DNA from: Acorus gramineus
Taxonomy: Eukaryota; Streptophyta; Magnoliopsida; Acorales; Acoraceae
Direction: 5' to 3'
Assembly: GCA_030737835.1 (NCBI GenBank)
Contig: CM060848.1
Span: 7,276,063 to 7,340,062 of the forward strand
DNA: 64,000 nucleotides
The notes under the pieces were generated by a model that worked only from the letters and a program-made list of their open reading frames with translations, did no database searches and was not told the DNA's origin. Every line of letters starts with the position of its first letter. Within the stretch, counting starts at the first letter, position 1. Below, piece by piece: positions 22,693 through 34,487 of the stretch. The position numbers were made by a program, and so were the translations under genes.

Positions 22693-25600
22693 TGTCACGC
22701 CCCAGGGCGGCCGTCTCTGAGACGTGGCAATATATATAATATCAGCTATCAATACTTGAGGTCGACAAGGACTCCAACAACAACCACAAGGTGGCAAGGC
22801 AAAGATAAATGATAGCTAACTGAAAAGCAGAAGCATAAAATATCAACAATGTCTGTAAACCAAAAATATTATTACAGACTCGAATACACAATCACTGTCC
22901 TATGAGATTCAAGTCTAGTCCAAATAAAATACAACCAGTGCAACACGCACGATTAACAATACCTCAATGACACTAGGATTGCTGACAGCCTCGCACCGGC
23001 CAACCGTCAGACGGGATGCTCCACGCATGCAAGACCACGCTACAGGGAAACTCTAGCTCCACGCCCAACATCGCCCCTGTGGAAGAAACAATACGCGAGG
23101 GGTGAGCTACAAGCTCAGTGAGTGGCTGGAAACCAAACACCATTACAACAATTTAATGCAAGGCAATTTCCTTTCAAGGAAAAACATGTGTAGAAACCCA
23201 AAGGATAACAAGGTCACGCGATAGCGCGACCATACCTCGCCCTCACCCTCACTCCCAGAGGGAGACCTTGGGACTCTCGGGGAGGAACAACTGTTAACCA
23301 TAACACATGGTGTTACTAGATAACGAGATACAACGAGTCCATCCGCTACGAGGTAGAGGTACACTACGATACCTCAAGCGTTAGGAGTAACCTACCCAGA
23401 GTATACTCGATGGGTATAAAAGTCACGTGACTACATGACTTCAACTCATCCTCACCCTAGCCCCCGGAAGGGTGACCCTAGGGACTTTGGGGATAAATCT
23501 GTTTGCTCTACACCCTTCATCATCCGGTAACCCTCTCTCGGATAGCCTCTACCTGGTATACTCCCATGATCAGTACATCTTACCGCATGCATAGATAGTA
23601 CCTACAGGTGGGGGCCCTCTGTCAGGACAGCTACAGCGTCGGGCAGCATCGACATGGATCCGATGAAGGGGAGAACGATTCCACGCTCGCAATATCATTC
23701 GTTAGCCCTTTCCCGGGTAGCCTCTACCTGGTATACCCCCACGATCAGTACATCTTGCCGCATGCATCGTTAGTACCTACAGGTGGGGGTCCTTTGTCAG
23801 GACAGCTACAACCCGGGTCTCTTCAACACGGACGACATTGGGAGGAAACACTCCATGTTCGCAAAGCGAACCTAATGGAAAAACAACTACTCTTGGTAAT
23901 CGCCTACCGATGAACTCCCACACAGATGAGTTGCTCGGACGCAGGGAGTTACCTCGGCTCTCGCACCACAACTAAGCCCAAGGCATAACCCAAAAGGGCG
24001 GTTCATACCCGCACCTAGCATTGGTAAGCCTAGCTTAAACACCATAACCACTGGTTCGAAACACCGGTATAACATCGAATTCTCTTGAATTCCAACAAGT
24101 GCATCACACGGATGCAGGGTGGCAATTACATTGCTTGCGCTCTAACTAACTAAGGTACAACCCGACAACGGGTCATACCCACGCCTAGCACAGGTAGAGG
24201 CACGATTAGTCTAACATGCACAATTATAATAGGAGAACTCTATCGCAGTTATATACATGGTCCACATGCATGATAACATAAATAATTGACTATAGGGTCC
24301 TCCTAACATGAATACACATCATAAGCAACATATCATACAAAGTATGGCCTAGCTACACATGCATACAAGGGCATTAATCATGCAAGCACGCAACATACAA
24401 CCTAACATGTGTTGGATATCACCAACTTAAAATGGCAATGAAGGGTTAAGCGCGATCTCGCGCATCAATAGTCACATGCCAGTATTCTCAAGCGAACCTG
24501 AGTCAAGTAAGAACCACATCTACTTACTCAGTTCGCGCAAAGACAGAGGGCGAGAGAGACATGAAGCCTCATCATCTCACGAAGGTCATAGCTTTGCCCC
24601 CAACAAGATGGGCGCAACAACTACACCATGCCCTCAAGTCTAGTACCTGTATATTAACCCAAGCTTGATTATGTTAGATATAATTAATATAAGGGTAGTA
24701 TTACAAGACTACCTAAGGCATTCCATATTTTATACATCCATACACCACACATAAAGCAAGCCCAAACCAGAGGGGTGCATGTAACACAATCATTCTTAAA
24801 TGAATACCATACATAAGCAAGTACATGGTAGAATAGGGGGTTCTACGCAATATACGAGCTATACAGTCCTAGCATGCAATATCTAACATAATATGGGTGC
24901 CAAGATGCACCATGGATGCGCGATACACGACTACGTGCATCGAACGTTTCCCGAAGGGTTGGATCGAAACACTCACAAATATTCGAATCACCACGCATCC
25001 GGTCTACTCGATCTGCAAGACACAACACAATATAAATAAACCACGTGCTCAAATACAATATTAAGCTTCCTGACACATATGTAAGCCTACTTCATGGAGA
25101 AACCAACTCTTAATAATGCATATAACATGCATAAATAACTCATTGACACAGCCATGTAAAACTGGTGCATCTGTAGCAAACATCCTTACTATTTGAACTC
25201 CATAGCATCAAATACACATTCACGAATTATGAAATAAATCACACACATTCTTTAACATGTTGTGATCATAATCCGTGAAAACATTATAACCTAATTTAGC
25301 CTCTACATGCCTGAAATAAAATGTTTCCAGAAACTGATCAAATCCTACGCGAATCTGGACAGGCAATGCAAAACAGGTCATAACTTACAACACAGATATC
25401 ATATTGATACCAAATTTCATATATAACATTTAGACGCATAGATGATCATATTACATGCGGACACAAGCCTCTAAATATGCCTTTAAGTACCCGATGCACA
25501 AGGATCTTAAGGAGAGAAAATTTGCCTTACAACACAAAGCCACCCCATTCATGCATTAACACAAACATCCCATGAGCAGCAGCAATTACACATAACAACA

Positions 25601-26604
25601 CCCACATGCATGCCCTCCACAACATCCTAGCAAGCACAAAAGAAGGGGAAGAAGATTACCACGAGAGGGGGAGGAGAAGGGAAGGTGTTGGGGCTCACAA
25701 TGACACCACACACACACCACCACCACTTCACAACCATCACCACCATCTCCTTCACTTATTCACAGCACACCTTCTACTTGGCTTAAAACAGGGGGGAATT
25801 CAAGAGGGTAGCATGAGTGAGATGAAGATGGAGAAGGGAAAGAAACAACACAACACACACACATGCATACACACCTACACTTGATCTTCCCCTCAAGCAC
25901 TATTCATCTTCTCCTTCACCTTCTCCATGCAAAACCAAACAAAAAGGGGAAAAATAAGAGGGGCTCGGATGGCCTCTTGTGAGGGGAGAGAGAGACACAC
26001 AAAAGAGGGCATTTAATAGCCAAAAGTGGTTCAAAGGACCAAATCGTCCCTGACCAGAAATTCTGGACAGGCTTCACTAGAACAGCCATAACTTCCACAA
26101 TATAGCTCCGAATTGCACAATTCAAAATCCTTTGGAAAGCCAAGAAGATTATCTACAACTTTCATATTTATGCTCAGATCAAATAACCCCTCCAGCTATT
26201 CCAAAATGGGAGCTAAACATCGAACAGGGCTGCTGCCAGGATTTTCTCATCCCCGGGGTATAATTGGAAAAATACCCATAACTTTTGCTACATGAATCCA
26301 GTTGATCTAATTCTACTTTTGTATGAAAGCTAACTCAAAACTGAATATCCCATGACAAAATCATGTTTAAACTACTCCATCTTGGGCATTAACAAAATTA
26401 AATCCGAATACCAATTGGAATTGCATAACTTCTAAAAGGACGTCAGATTGCGATGAAAATTTACAAGTAGGCCAATGTCAGTACCAGGAGAACAATTATG
26501 TAGTCAGATTTTCAATCAGAGTACCCCAACTCCCGTAGGGGCTAAACCCAAAATTCCTGCAACTCCAATAAAAAAATAACGCTCCAAATGACACAAGCAT
26601 AACA
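22693..26604 (-). repeat. Tekay LTR (minus), 3.9 kb subfamily
   Basis: It starts TGTCACGCCCCAGGGCGG and ends GACACAAGCATAACA. It closely resembles the solo LTR at 34488-38433 in length and sequence, and both end in CATAACA rather than the TATAACA of the 2.9-3.5 kb LTRs, so the two define a separate subfamily. It is the 5' LTR of the minus-strand remnant to its left. The following bases (GACTG) have no matching duplication because the other end of the element is lost. A run of CCCTCACCCTCAC-type repeats lies near 23240. Confidence 0.85.
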
Positions 26605-26670
26605 GACTGAACCTCTGGAATGTCTGGAGCGGTAGGAGTCTCTTGGACTGAAGACGCAGCCCTCGCATAT
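26605..26670 (-). pseudogene. Tail of the antisense PMD gene of element X
   Basis: This 66 bp island sits between two Tekay LTRs. Removing the solo LTR at 26671-30146 and one copy of its CATAT duplication joins it to the coiled-coil end of the PMD gene at 30152. In one minus frame it reads a Pro/Thr-rich tail (SVQETPTAPDIPEV). Its left end is cut by the LTR at 22693-26604. Confidence 0.5.
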
Positions 26671-29600
26671 TGTCACGCCCCAGGGCGGCCGTCCCCGGGA
26701 CGCGGCAAGTGTATATATAATATCAGAATCTACACAGGAGGTCAATAATATATCATACACAAACAACCAGAATGACACACAGACAATAAAGAGGCTGACA
26801 TGATATATACACCAAATGCGGAAGCAAAAGACTGAATCTGTAAATAAACATATTACAGACTCGATACTCAATCATCTGTCCTGTGAGAGCCAATATACAC
26901 AAATACAACTGCATATATACAAACGCGTGCTAAGCACGGAAATAAAATACATACAGCCAAGAAGGGATGCTGATAGCCTCTGGCACTCGCGGAACGTAGC
27001 GCTGCTCCGCTACTGAAGGAATCCCTCGAACGGCCCCACCTGCTGCTCCGGCTCTAGCTCAGGCTCAGTGGCAACTGGGGAAAAACATATGCGAGGGGTG
27101 AGCCACACGCTCAGTGAACAGCACAACCCATGCATCACAGACAATATTGACCACAATTCAGATCTTAAAAATCCACAATCTCTTATTAACAACCACAAAA
27201 TGGTAACAAATACTCAAACCAGTGGGTCGCTCAATCGCCAACCCACTACACCCTCACCCTCACCCTTCAATGGGTGACATAGGATTTTGGGACTGATATT
27301 CATCCAATCACAACACCAGTGGGCCGCTCATCGCCAACCCACTACACCCTCACCCTCACCCTTCAATGGGTGACATAGGATTTTGGGACTGACTAGGCTG
27401 TTGGTCACCCTTGGTCCACCGATAGTCTCTCCTCCACTCCGTAGGCCGCTGGGCTATCACCCACAACTTCAGCACAGTCCGTCACAAATATCGGGAGGCG
27501 CCTACTGATGGGAGCCCTCACCCACAACTTCAGCACAGTCCGTCACAAATATCGGGAGGCGCCTACTGATGGGAACCCTTAGAAGGGACGGCCTTTCTAA
27601 CGCTGGGGCAGCCTCTACCGGATCCAACGAAGGGGACAAAACAGCCTATCGATACGCATATGATCCACTCGGATCCGTCGACAACGCATCTCTACAATTC
27701 TAATGTCATGATGTCTTCAGAATTCCTCCACGGCGCATAACCAAGATGCGGGGAAAATGTATAATAATAGCAAGGTTGGAATATCATTGGGGGAAAGAAA
27801 CTTGGGAGGGCAGCGTGAGTTCCCGATATAGGACACCCCGACAACCAAACAAGGAACACGGAGTACCCTAGCCCAGGTCTCACCGCTGTCCTCGCGAGGC
27901 CCCTCCCCTATAATATTCACTAATTATGCTAATAATCATACAATGGATAAATCATTAATTATCAACTAGAGATATAATATTATTGGGACAAGAACCTTGG
28001 GGGGGCTGCATGAGGTCCCGATACAGGACATCATGACAACCAAACAAGGAACACGGAGTACCCTAACCCGGGTCTCAATGTTGACCTCGCAAGGCCCCTC
28101 CCTATAATATTACCTAAGGCATGCAATTAAACATATACTAGCATTTAACTTAATAAATAAACTAGTGGGACACATGCATAGGCCAAGGCTTCCTAGCATG
28201 AGGACAGGGGGGACATGATGCATGGCTCATACACATATCCTAAGGGTGCAAGTCCCTAACATGCAAAGTCTAGGGTAGCATGCATTCTACATTTTTAAAA
28301 TCATGCTCGCATGAAATACACTTTACAACAGGTTAATATAGATCCATGGTGCCCCAGGAGAGGTCGGTATACGCCCAAATGCGTATAACGCCTCTCTACT
28401 GGGTTGGATTGTCCCACTCACCGAAAATCGGGTCGTCGCGCGACCGCCCGTCAAGATCTACAAGACAGACATTTATACGGTGAGTTAAATACACAAATAC
28501 ATCAAAATACTCAAAATACACCGAAAGAACCCAACACTCGGGCAAACGTACATACGGCCCGTACGCACGTTAGCCCGAGCACCCCGACTCACTCCCGAAC
28601 CCACGGCAACCACCCGCACGGCCACCCGCCCCCGGACGCGCCGCCGCGCCTCAGCCCGCGCACCCAGGCGCACCGCCGGGCTCCTGCCCGCAGCCGAGCC
28701 ACTCGGTGCGCCGCGCGCCCACTGCACCCCGCCGCAGCAGCCCGCGCGCACCCCGCACGCCCCGCGCTGACCCGCGAGCACACCACACTCCCCGCGCGTC
28801 CAGCGCCTCGCCCCGCGCGCACCCCGTCCCGCGCGCACTCCGCGCGCACCACCAGCCTCTACCCGCGCGCACGCCTGCGCCTCTGCCCAGCGCCCCGCGA
28901 GAATGCTCCTCTGCTGTGCCCAGCGCCCCAGCACTGTCGCCCAGGACCCGGTATCCGTGACCTAGCGCCCGGCGCTCAGCGCCCAGTACCCGGGACCCTC
29001 ACCCAGCGCCCACGCGCACGCCCGCGCAACACGCGCCCAGCGCGCCTGGCAGCACGCGCCCAGCGCGCCTGCCAGCCTGCCCGCTCTGCTGCCCGCGCTG
29101 CTGCCCACGCTGCCTGCCTGCGCGCATCGCCGAGTGGCCCGAGCACCGCTCGCCTGCACGCCTGGGCACTGCCCGCCTGATGCCCGAGCGCCCCCTGCCA
29201 GCTGCCCGAGCAAGGCCTGCTCAGTCGGCCTGCCCTGCTCGCACAGCCCGCAGCCATCCTACCCCGCACGCCTCCCCCTGCACCCCCCGAGCGCACGCCC
29301 GCTCGCGCGCACGCGCTCGCGCGCCCGGCAACCTGGTGCGCCTGCTCCCAGCCCACCCGGGACGGCTAGCCTCCATGCCCGGGACTGCCTACCCGCCTGC
29401 CCGAGCAACCACCCTCTACCACCAGCCACCCCAAGGCCTCCGACCACCCCCACATCCCCCCGACGGCCACCCACCGCCGCCGACCGCCTCCCAACCTCAT
29501 ACCCACCTCCTAACATACATCTATACAAGAAAAGAGAGGAAAAAGAGGCTTACCAAGGGGAGGAAGGGAAGTCCGGTTGCTCTCCGCGCACCGAAACCTC

Positions 29601-30146
29601 TCCCAAAAGGCTTCCAACTCCCGGATCTCTCTTGGCCCTCGAATTGGCCCAAAACAGAGGAGAAAAGAGGGGGGGGGGAGAAGGGGCAAAATTCACCGGA
29701 ATCCGGATTTGAAAGCACCGGGGTGTAGATCGGGACCCGATCTACACTTCCTATGCTTTAGGTTTTTGGGTTTGAGGGCTCTAAGGGCTTCAAATGGGAG
29801 AAAAAGAGAGAGAGGAGAGAGGGAAAGCTTTGGTAGGGATGATGAATAGTGCCAATGAAATATTAGATTTCATTTATATAGACAAATCACTTAAAATACC
29901 CGGATACGCCTCGGAACTGCGAAATTTCGGAAACGTTACCGGAATTCGATGAAATTTTCGTGAGAGGCCTAAAATGGCACCAGGACACCAAATATGCAGT
30001 TAGATTTCCAATCGGAGTTCTCTAACTCAGGACGATAGCTAACAGTCCAAAAATTAGCGGTTCCGATCGAAAATCGAAAAAAAAATGAAAAACTGCCAGA
30101 ACGCTCCAACGGTTACCAGCAGGCTAAAAGTGACACATATATAACA
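26671..30146 (-). mobile_element. Solo Tekay LTR (minus), 3.5 kb, TSD CATAT
   Basis: It starts TGTCACGCCCCAGGGCGG, ends GTGACACATATATAACA and is flanked by a perfect 5-bp duplication, CATAT (26666-26670 and 30147-30151). No PBS, gag or pol adjoins either side, so it is a solo LTR left by LTR-LTR recombination. It has a TATA-like element on the minus strand (TATATAAAT, about 29872-29880), CCCTCACCCTCACCCT tracts (27250 and 27347) and a GC-rich block at about 28556-29480 whose long open frames on both strands are compositional artefacts. Confidence 0.93.
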
Positions 30147-30151
30147 CATAT

Positions 30152-33030
30152 CTCCCATGACTCTGAGTCGCCGAAGGACGAGAAGCCCTACTGAAGGTGG
30201 CCCCGATAGCAACAAAGGTCGAAAAGGAGTGCTTGCGCTCAAGAGGGAGAAGGTTGAGGTCCGCCTCGGTCATCGCCCCTCCACTGACCAACTACCCCCT
30301 CATAGTGGCCTCCCAGAGGTGGATCTGCTGAATATCTCTGTCCCTCCTCTCCAACCTCTGATGAAGGCGTGCCTCCACCCCTCTCGACCGATCCTCGATC
30401 ACCCTCAACAGCTCCTCACCCTCACCTTTGCAACTCGGAGTCTCTCCTCACTCGACCGGAGTGCCTCTCGATTTCTATCCCCGGCCGTCTGAAGGAAGCG
30501 GATAAGATCTCCCATCAAACCCCCGGTAACGTCCGCCAACACCTCCAACTCTGACACCCTCACCTGGAGGGAGTCTCGATCGCGACGCAGGATGGCGAAC
30601 TCCTCGTCTCTCAACACCACCTCAAACCGCAACTGGCCCATCTCCTACTCCCTCGAGTCTCTCTTGGACCTCAACTGGTCCACTTCATCCTCCGCCCTGG
30701 CAGCCCTCTCCCTAGCCTGGTCAAGCTCCATCCGAGTGGCCAGGAGATCACTTTGGACCACATCTAGCTCGTTCCTCAACTCGAGCTCTCGATCAGAAGC
30801 GGTGGTCAGAGGAGGAACAGAGGAGGAAGAAGCACCATCAGCCATCGCTCAAGACAGAGCGTCCACCTGAGCCTCAAGGACCCAAACTTGGTCTTGTAGG
30901 CATCGTCTTTGCAATAAAAAAACCTCCATTTGCTCGGACCTTGCCTGGAGATGCTCGTTGGTGGCCTTGAGCTTCTTATCCAACTCATTCAGCTCAACCT
31001 ACAAAAGAACGTCATTTAGAACACGAGGAGAAGAAGAAGAAAAGAAGAAAAGGAAAAGAAAGAGTGAAAACTTTTCTTACCTAGGCATAAGGGATTTCCT
31101 CCTCCATAGTCCCGAGGATGCTCACATATTCCTGACGGAACCAAGCCATGTATTCCTTGCTGCTCGTCACCTCAGGATGGCACTCAACTAACGTCTCTCT
31201 CGCATCCCATCCCCTCACATACACTGCGTAGTTCCTCGGGAGGTTAGTATCCCGAGGAATACCTACCACCGGGATCGGAGGACGCTTTGGCAGAGGATCG
31301 GGCACCAACTGGTGGTACCCAAGCTAACGAACGACTCGGCTGATCACATGGGAGACGACTTCATTAAAGAAGATCAGCCAAACAACCCTTGACAGCTCCT
31401 CTGGGACCTCCTCCTCCGTGTAGGGCCTCCAAGTCATCTACAAAACAAGATATCAAAGAAATAAGAAGAGAGCTTAGTCAAAAGAAAATCCAATAAGAGC
31501 TCGAGATTCAGAAAAATATACCTCTTCTTCCTTTAGAGGTCAGAAGGCCTCCCAGAATTGTGCTAGGCAACGCAGATGAGAGGACCCTGGAGGCGCCCAT
31601 CTCATGGCCCAAGGGAGGGCACAGTCGGAGACTAGCTGGGTTGGACGATCAATGGCAAAGTGTTCATACCCAAAAATCTACAGGAGAATGCTATCAGAAT
31701 CAAGTAAAACAAACTCGAAAGAAAGACATTCTTTTTTTTCTCTACTTATACCTGGAGAAACACCGTGAAACCGCCGAGGTTCTTGCCCCCTGCCCTCTTC
31801 ACCTTCTTTGACAACTCCGAAAAAGGATGGGCAAGCATGGACGCACCCCAAGCAAAGCGACCCATGGTCCCCAAGTCCCCCATCACCATCAAGAAGTGAG
31901 AAGACACCTTGTCTGAGGCAGTCAAAAAAAGAACTCGACCAAAGAAGTAGAGAAAGAACGCCCTCAGCTCCCTCCGTGCCCTCTGTGGATAAGCGACGGC
32001 CTCTCTCATCTCAATCATCTGGCGCCTCTGCTCATAACTAGTTGCAGCTTCCCCCTTTTGATGCCTTGTAAAAGAACCGAGGCCAAACTGCCTCGATAGC
32101 TGGTCGAGCGGGATCCGGTTCAGAGTCCTCTCTCACTCGATGAACTCCCACTCTCCGATCGACTCTCAAAATAGTGCCTTGTAGTCAGCACTAGTCGCCG
32201 CGATCACTGCCTCTCCAAAGATCGGAAGACCAGTAATCCTCCGGACGTCCTCCAACGTCGCCATCATAGCACCCGTGGGAAGAATGAAGGTGCAACTCTT
32301 CGGATCTCACCTCTCTGCCAACGCCTCCAGATACGGGCGGTGGACAATGGCTCGATCAAGAAAAAGGACCGAAAGCCCGCTCCATCCACCAAAGCCCGCT
32401 CCCCTCGACCCAAAGCAGAATATCACCTCTTCGTCCCATGCCACAAGGCTTGAATACAATTTGGGCCCGCTGAAACAACAAGGAAAAGGGAGTTAGTCCA
32501 AAAAGAAAACATTTCAAGAGGTGAGAATTCTGAGTCTAAACAAAATTTTCATTCCAAAACATGCTTAGTGAAACAATTCCCACATATAAAATCAAATAAA
32601 GGCATGAAGTATATAAACCTAAAATAAAATTCAGCCTCCCCCACTACAAGACTCTTTTATATATGATCACATATTCACCCTTGCCCTTAGCCCACTGTGG
32701 TAATCTATCATACGCTTACTTACTTTCTTTCATTACTGTCCCACCTATCATACTTGCATACCCTACTTATATAAACATACTTGTCATAGTAAAAATTGTC
32801 CCTCCCCTAAAAACATACAACACTCGTACATATATAGACACCACCATAAATTACCCTTCTGAAAAAACCCCATAGACTCATGAATGCATGTATACTTACC
32901 CCTCTTACCCCACCATGATTAAAAACACATTCCCCCTACACCATATGCATGCAAGACCACCCATAAAATGACACATACAAGCATGCTATACTCTACTATT
33001 TCTTTCTTTTTTTCCACCATGCCTCCTCCT

Positions 33031-33076
<46 letters not shown>

Positions 33077-33179
33077 ACATACATAGTAAAAATAATATGT
33101 GTATAAAGGTTACCCCTTTTTATGCCGTGCTCGCCAAAATCCCACCGTGATCAATTAAATCCCCTACTACACACCTTTT

Positions 33180-33239
<60 letters not shown>

Positions 33240-34013
33240 CACACTAATCCTAAACATATACCAAAACCACTAACATATAATTTTTTTTAAAAAAGAATAG
33301 CATGCAAAAGGAATTAGGAGAATACCATGGCTCGTGTGGCTCCAACAGCCTCCACCTCAGCCTCATTGGGATCGTCCATCTCGTCGTCGTCTCCCTCGTC
33401 CTCAGTCATGGCCTCCTCGGCCCCAGCACCAATGCCCCCGGCCTCCGCATCCCCAACAGCCCCAACCTCAGCCCCTGCAGCCTCAGCGTGGACATCCTCG
33501 GTCTCCATGGCCTCGACCCCAACACCCGCGGTCTCCTCAGTGCCTACCACACCAGAGGCCAACGCCTCAAAATCTCCCAAAGCCCTCGAGGCCTCCTCCT
33601 CGGCCCTAACCTCTGTGGCCTCCCTCTCTAGCATCCCCTCAATGGCCTCCAAAGATGCCCTCACCTCCTCACTAACTCCCTCAGCCACAACCTCGGCAGA
33701 CACTCCGACCTCCAAACCCACCTCTTCGATCATCACCAGTCAATCGCCATGCCTCTTTTTGCGTTTATAACCAATCATATCACTCAGTTCCCCCTGAGGA
33801 TGCACCTGCTCCCTCACCCACACCAACCATCGGTGTCTCCACCGTTTGGGTCATCTCCTCCATGACCCTCCTCTCCGCCCCATCGCTCTCCGATGATCTC
33901 GACCCTGAGGCAGCCCCCCTCTGCTCTTGGGAAGACCTGAGGCGCTTCATCATCGAGGCCATCCTTTTCCCCTTCGTCATCTCCTCCGATTTCGCAACGA
34001 AAGGAAAACCCAA
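30152..34013 (-). pseudogene. Plant mobile domain (PMD) protein gene, spliced, decayed
   Basis: Minus-strand exons can be read with GT/AG borders: about 34013-33326, 32469-31752, 31677-31522, 31437-31081, and 30998 downwards. Exon 1 encodes a basic N-terminus (MTKGKRMASMMKRLR, about 33980) and a Glu/Ala-rich acidic stretch. Exon 2 starts the PMD fold (HRPYLEALAER, then LPTGAMMATLEDVRRITGL near 32270). Exons 3 and 4 continue it (YEHFAIDRP; YAVYVRGWDARETL; EYMAWFRQEYVSIL near 31160). The last exon is a long heptad-rich coiled coil (for example ATRMELDQARERAARAEDEV). In-frame stops (such as 32307-32309 and TAG at 31081-31083) and a frame break near 33780 show it is dead. PMD proteins (aminotransferase-like, PF10536) occur as silencing-related host proteins and as passengers of transposons. 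Confidence 0.8.
33037..33229. repeat. Two (AT)n microsatellites in PMD intron 1
   Basis: Runs of (TA)n at about 33037-33073 and 33183-33229, the second followed by a short (AC)n, lie in the intron between PMD exons 1 and 2. The length of each is likely to vary between individuals or assemblies. Confidence 0.9.
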
Positions 34014-34179
34014 AGGAAACTAGGGCTTCAAAATCAAGAAGAAAGAGGAATGATCTAGGGCAAAACTAAGCAGATCAAAGCCAAGGAAACCAAGGTTTTT
34101 TTATTTCAAATGAAGAAGAAGAAGAAGAGAAGGAAGAAAAACCGTTTTGAAAACGTGGGGAGAGAGAGGGTCTCTTTTC

Positions 34180-34300
34180 GGTTATAAAGGACCCAGTTGG
34201 GTGACGGCTACTCATGAGTAGCCGCCCCCCATCCGTCGGCTCATTCTAAGTAGCCGCCCCTCCCTACCAGCTAAAATCAACTAGCCGCCCTCTGCCAGCT
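34180..34300 (-). promoter_or_regulatory. Putative PMD promoter with GCC-box palindromes
   Basis: Upstream of the PMD start lies a TATA-like TTTATAAC (minus, about 34183-34190). It is followed upstream by three related dyads: 34203-34226 (containing the perfect 18-bp palindrome GGCTACTCATGAGTAGCC), 34235-34257 and 34267-34289. Each ends in AGCCGCC, the core GCC box recognised by ERF factors. The same dyads occur in X's own LTR. That they drive PMD transcription is inference. Confidence 0.5.
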
Positions 34301-34487
34301 TCTCAAACAAGCATATTTTCAAGTTTTCTAAAACCAAACAGCTATGTATTGGTTTATTTCCAAATTCTACTTGATCAAACATAACTTTCTTGAAGTTTTA
34401 CCACATTTCTAGTACCATTCAGTTTGAATTTCTTCAGTTCTAGTTCTTTTTTAGAATTTTTTTATCCTTTGGATGATCCAATTCACC

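Noticed and set aside
7880-26604. A single retrotransposon with LTRs at 7880 and 22693
   Set aside because: The two LTRs face each other in opposite orientation, belong to different subfamilies and have different flanking pentamers (TTAGC and GACTG).
28404-29728. Long open frames on both strands (up to 258 aa, Arg/Ala/Pro-rich)
   Set aside because: They lie in the GC-rich LTR block, overlap each other on both strands in several frames and have no domain. High GC simply lacks stop codons. The same holds at 40645-41444, 48554-49354 and 59401-60497.
33327-33770. 147-aa Ser/Ala/Pro-rich plus-strand frame
   Set aside because: Mirror of the Glu/Ala-rich PMD exon 1, which has splice sites and neighbouring PMD exons on the minus strand.
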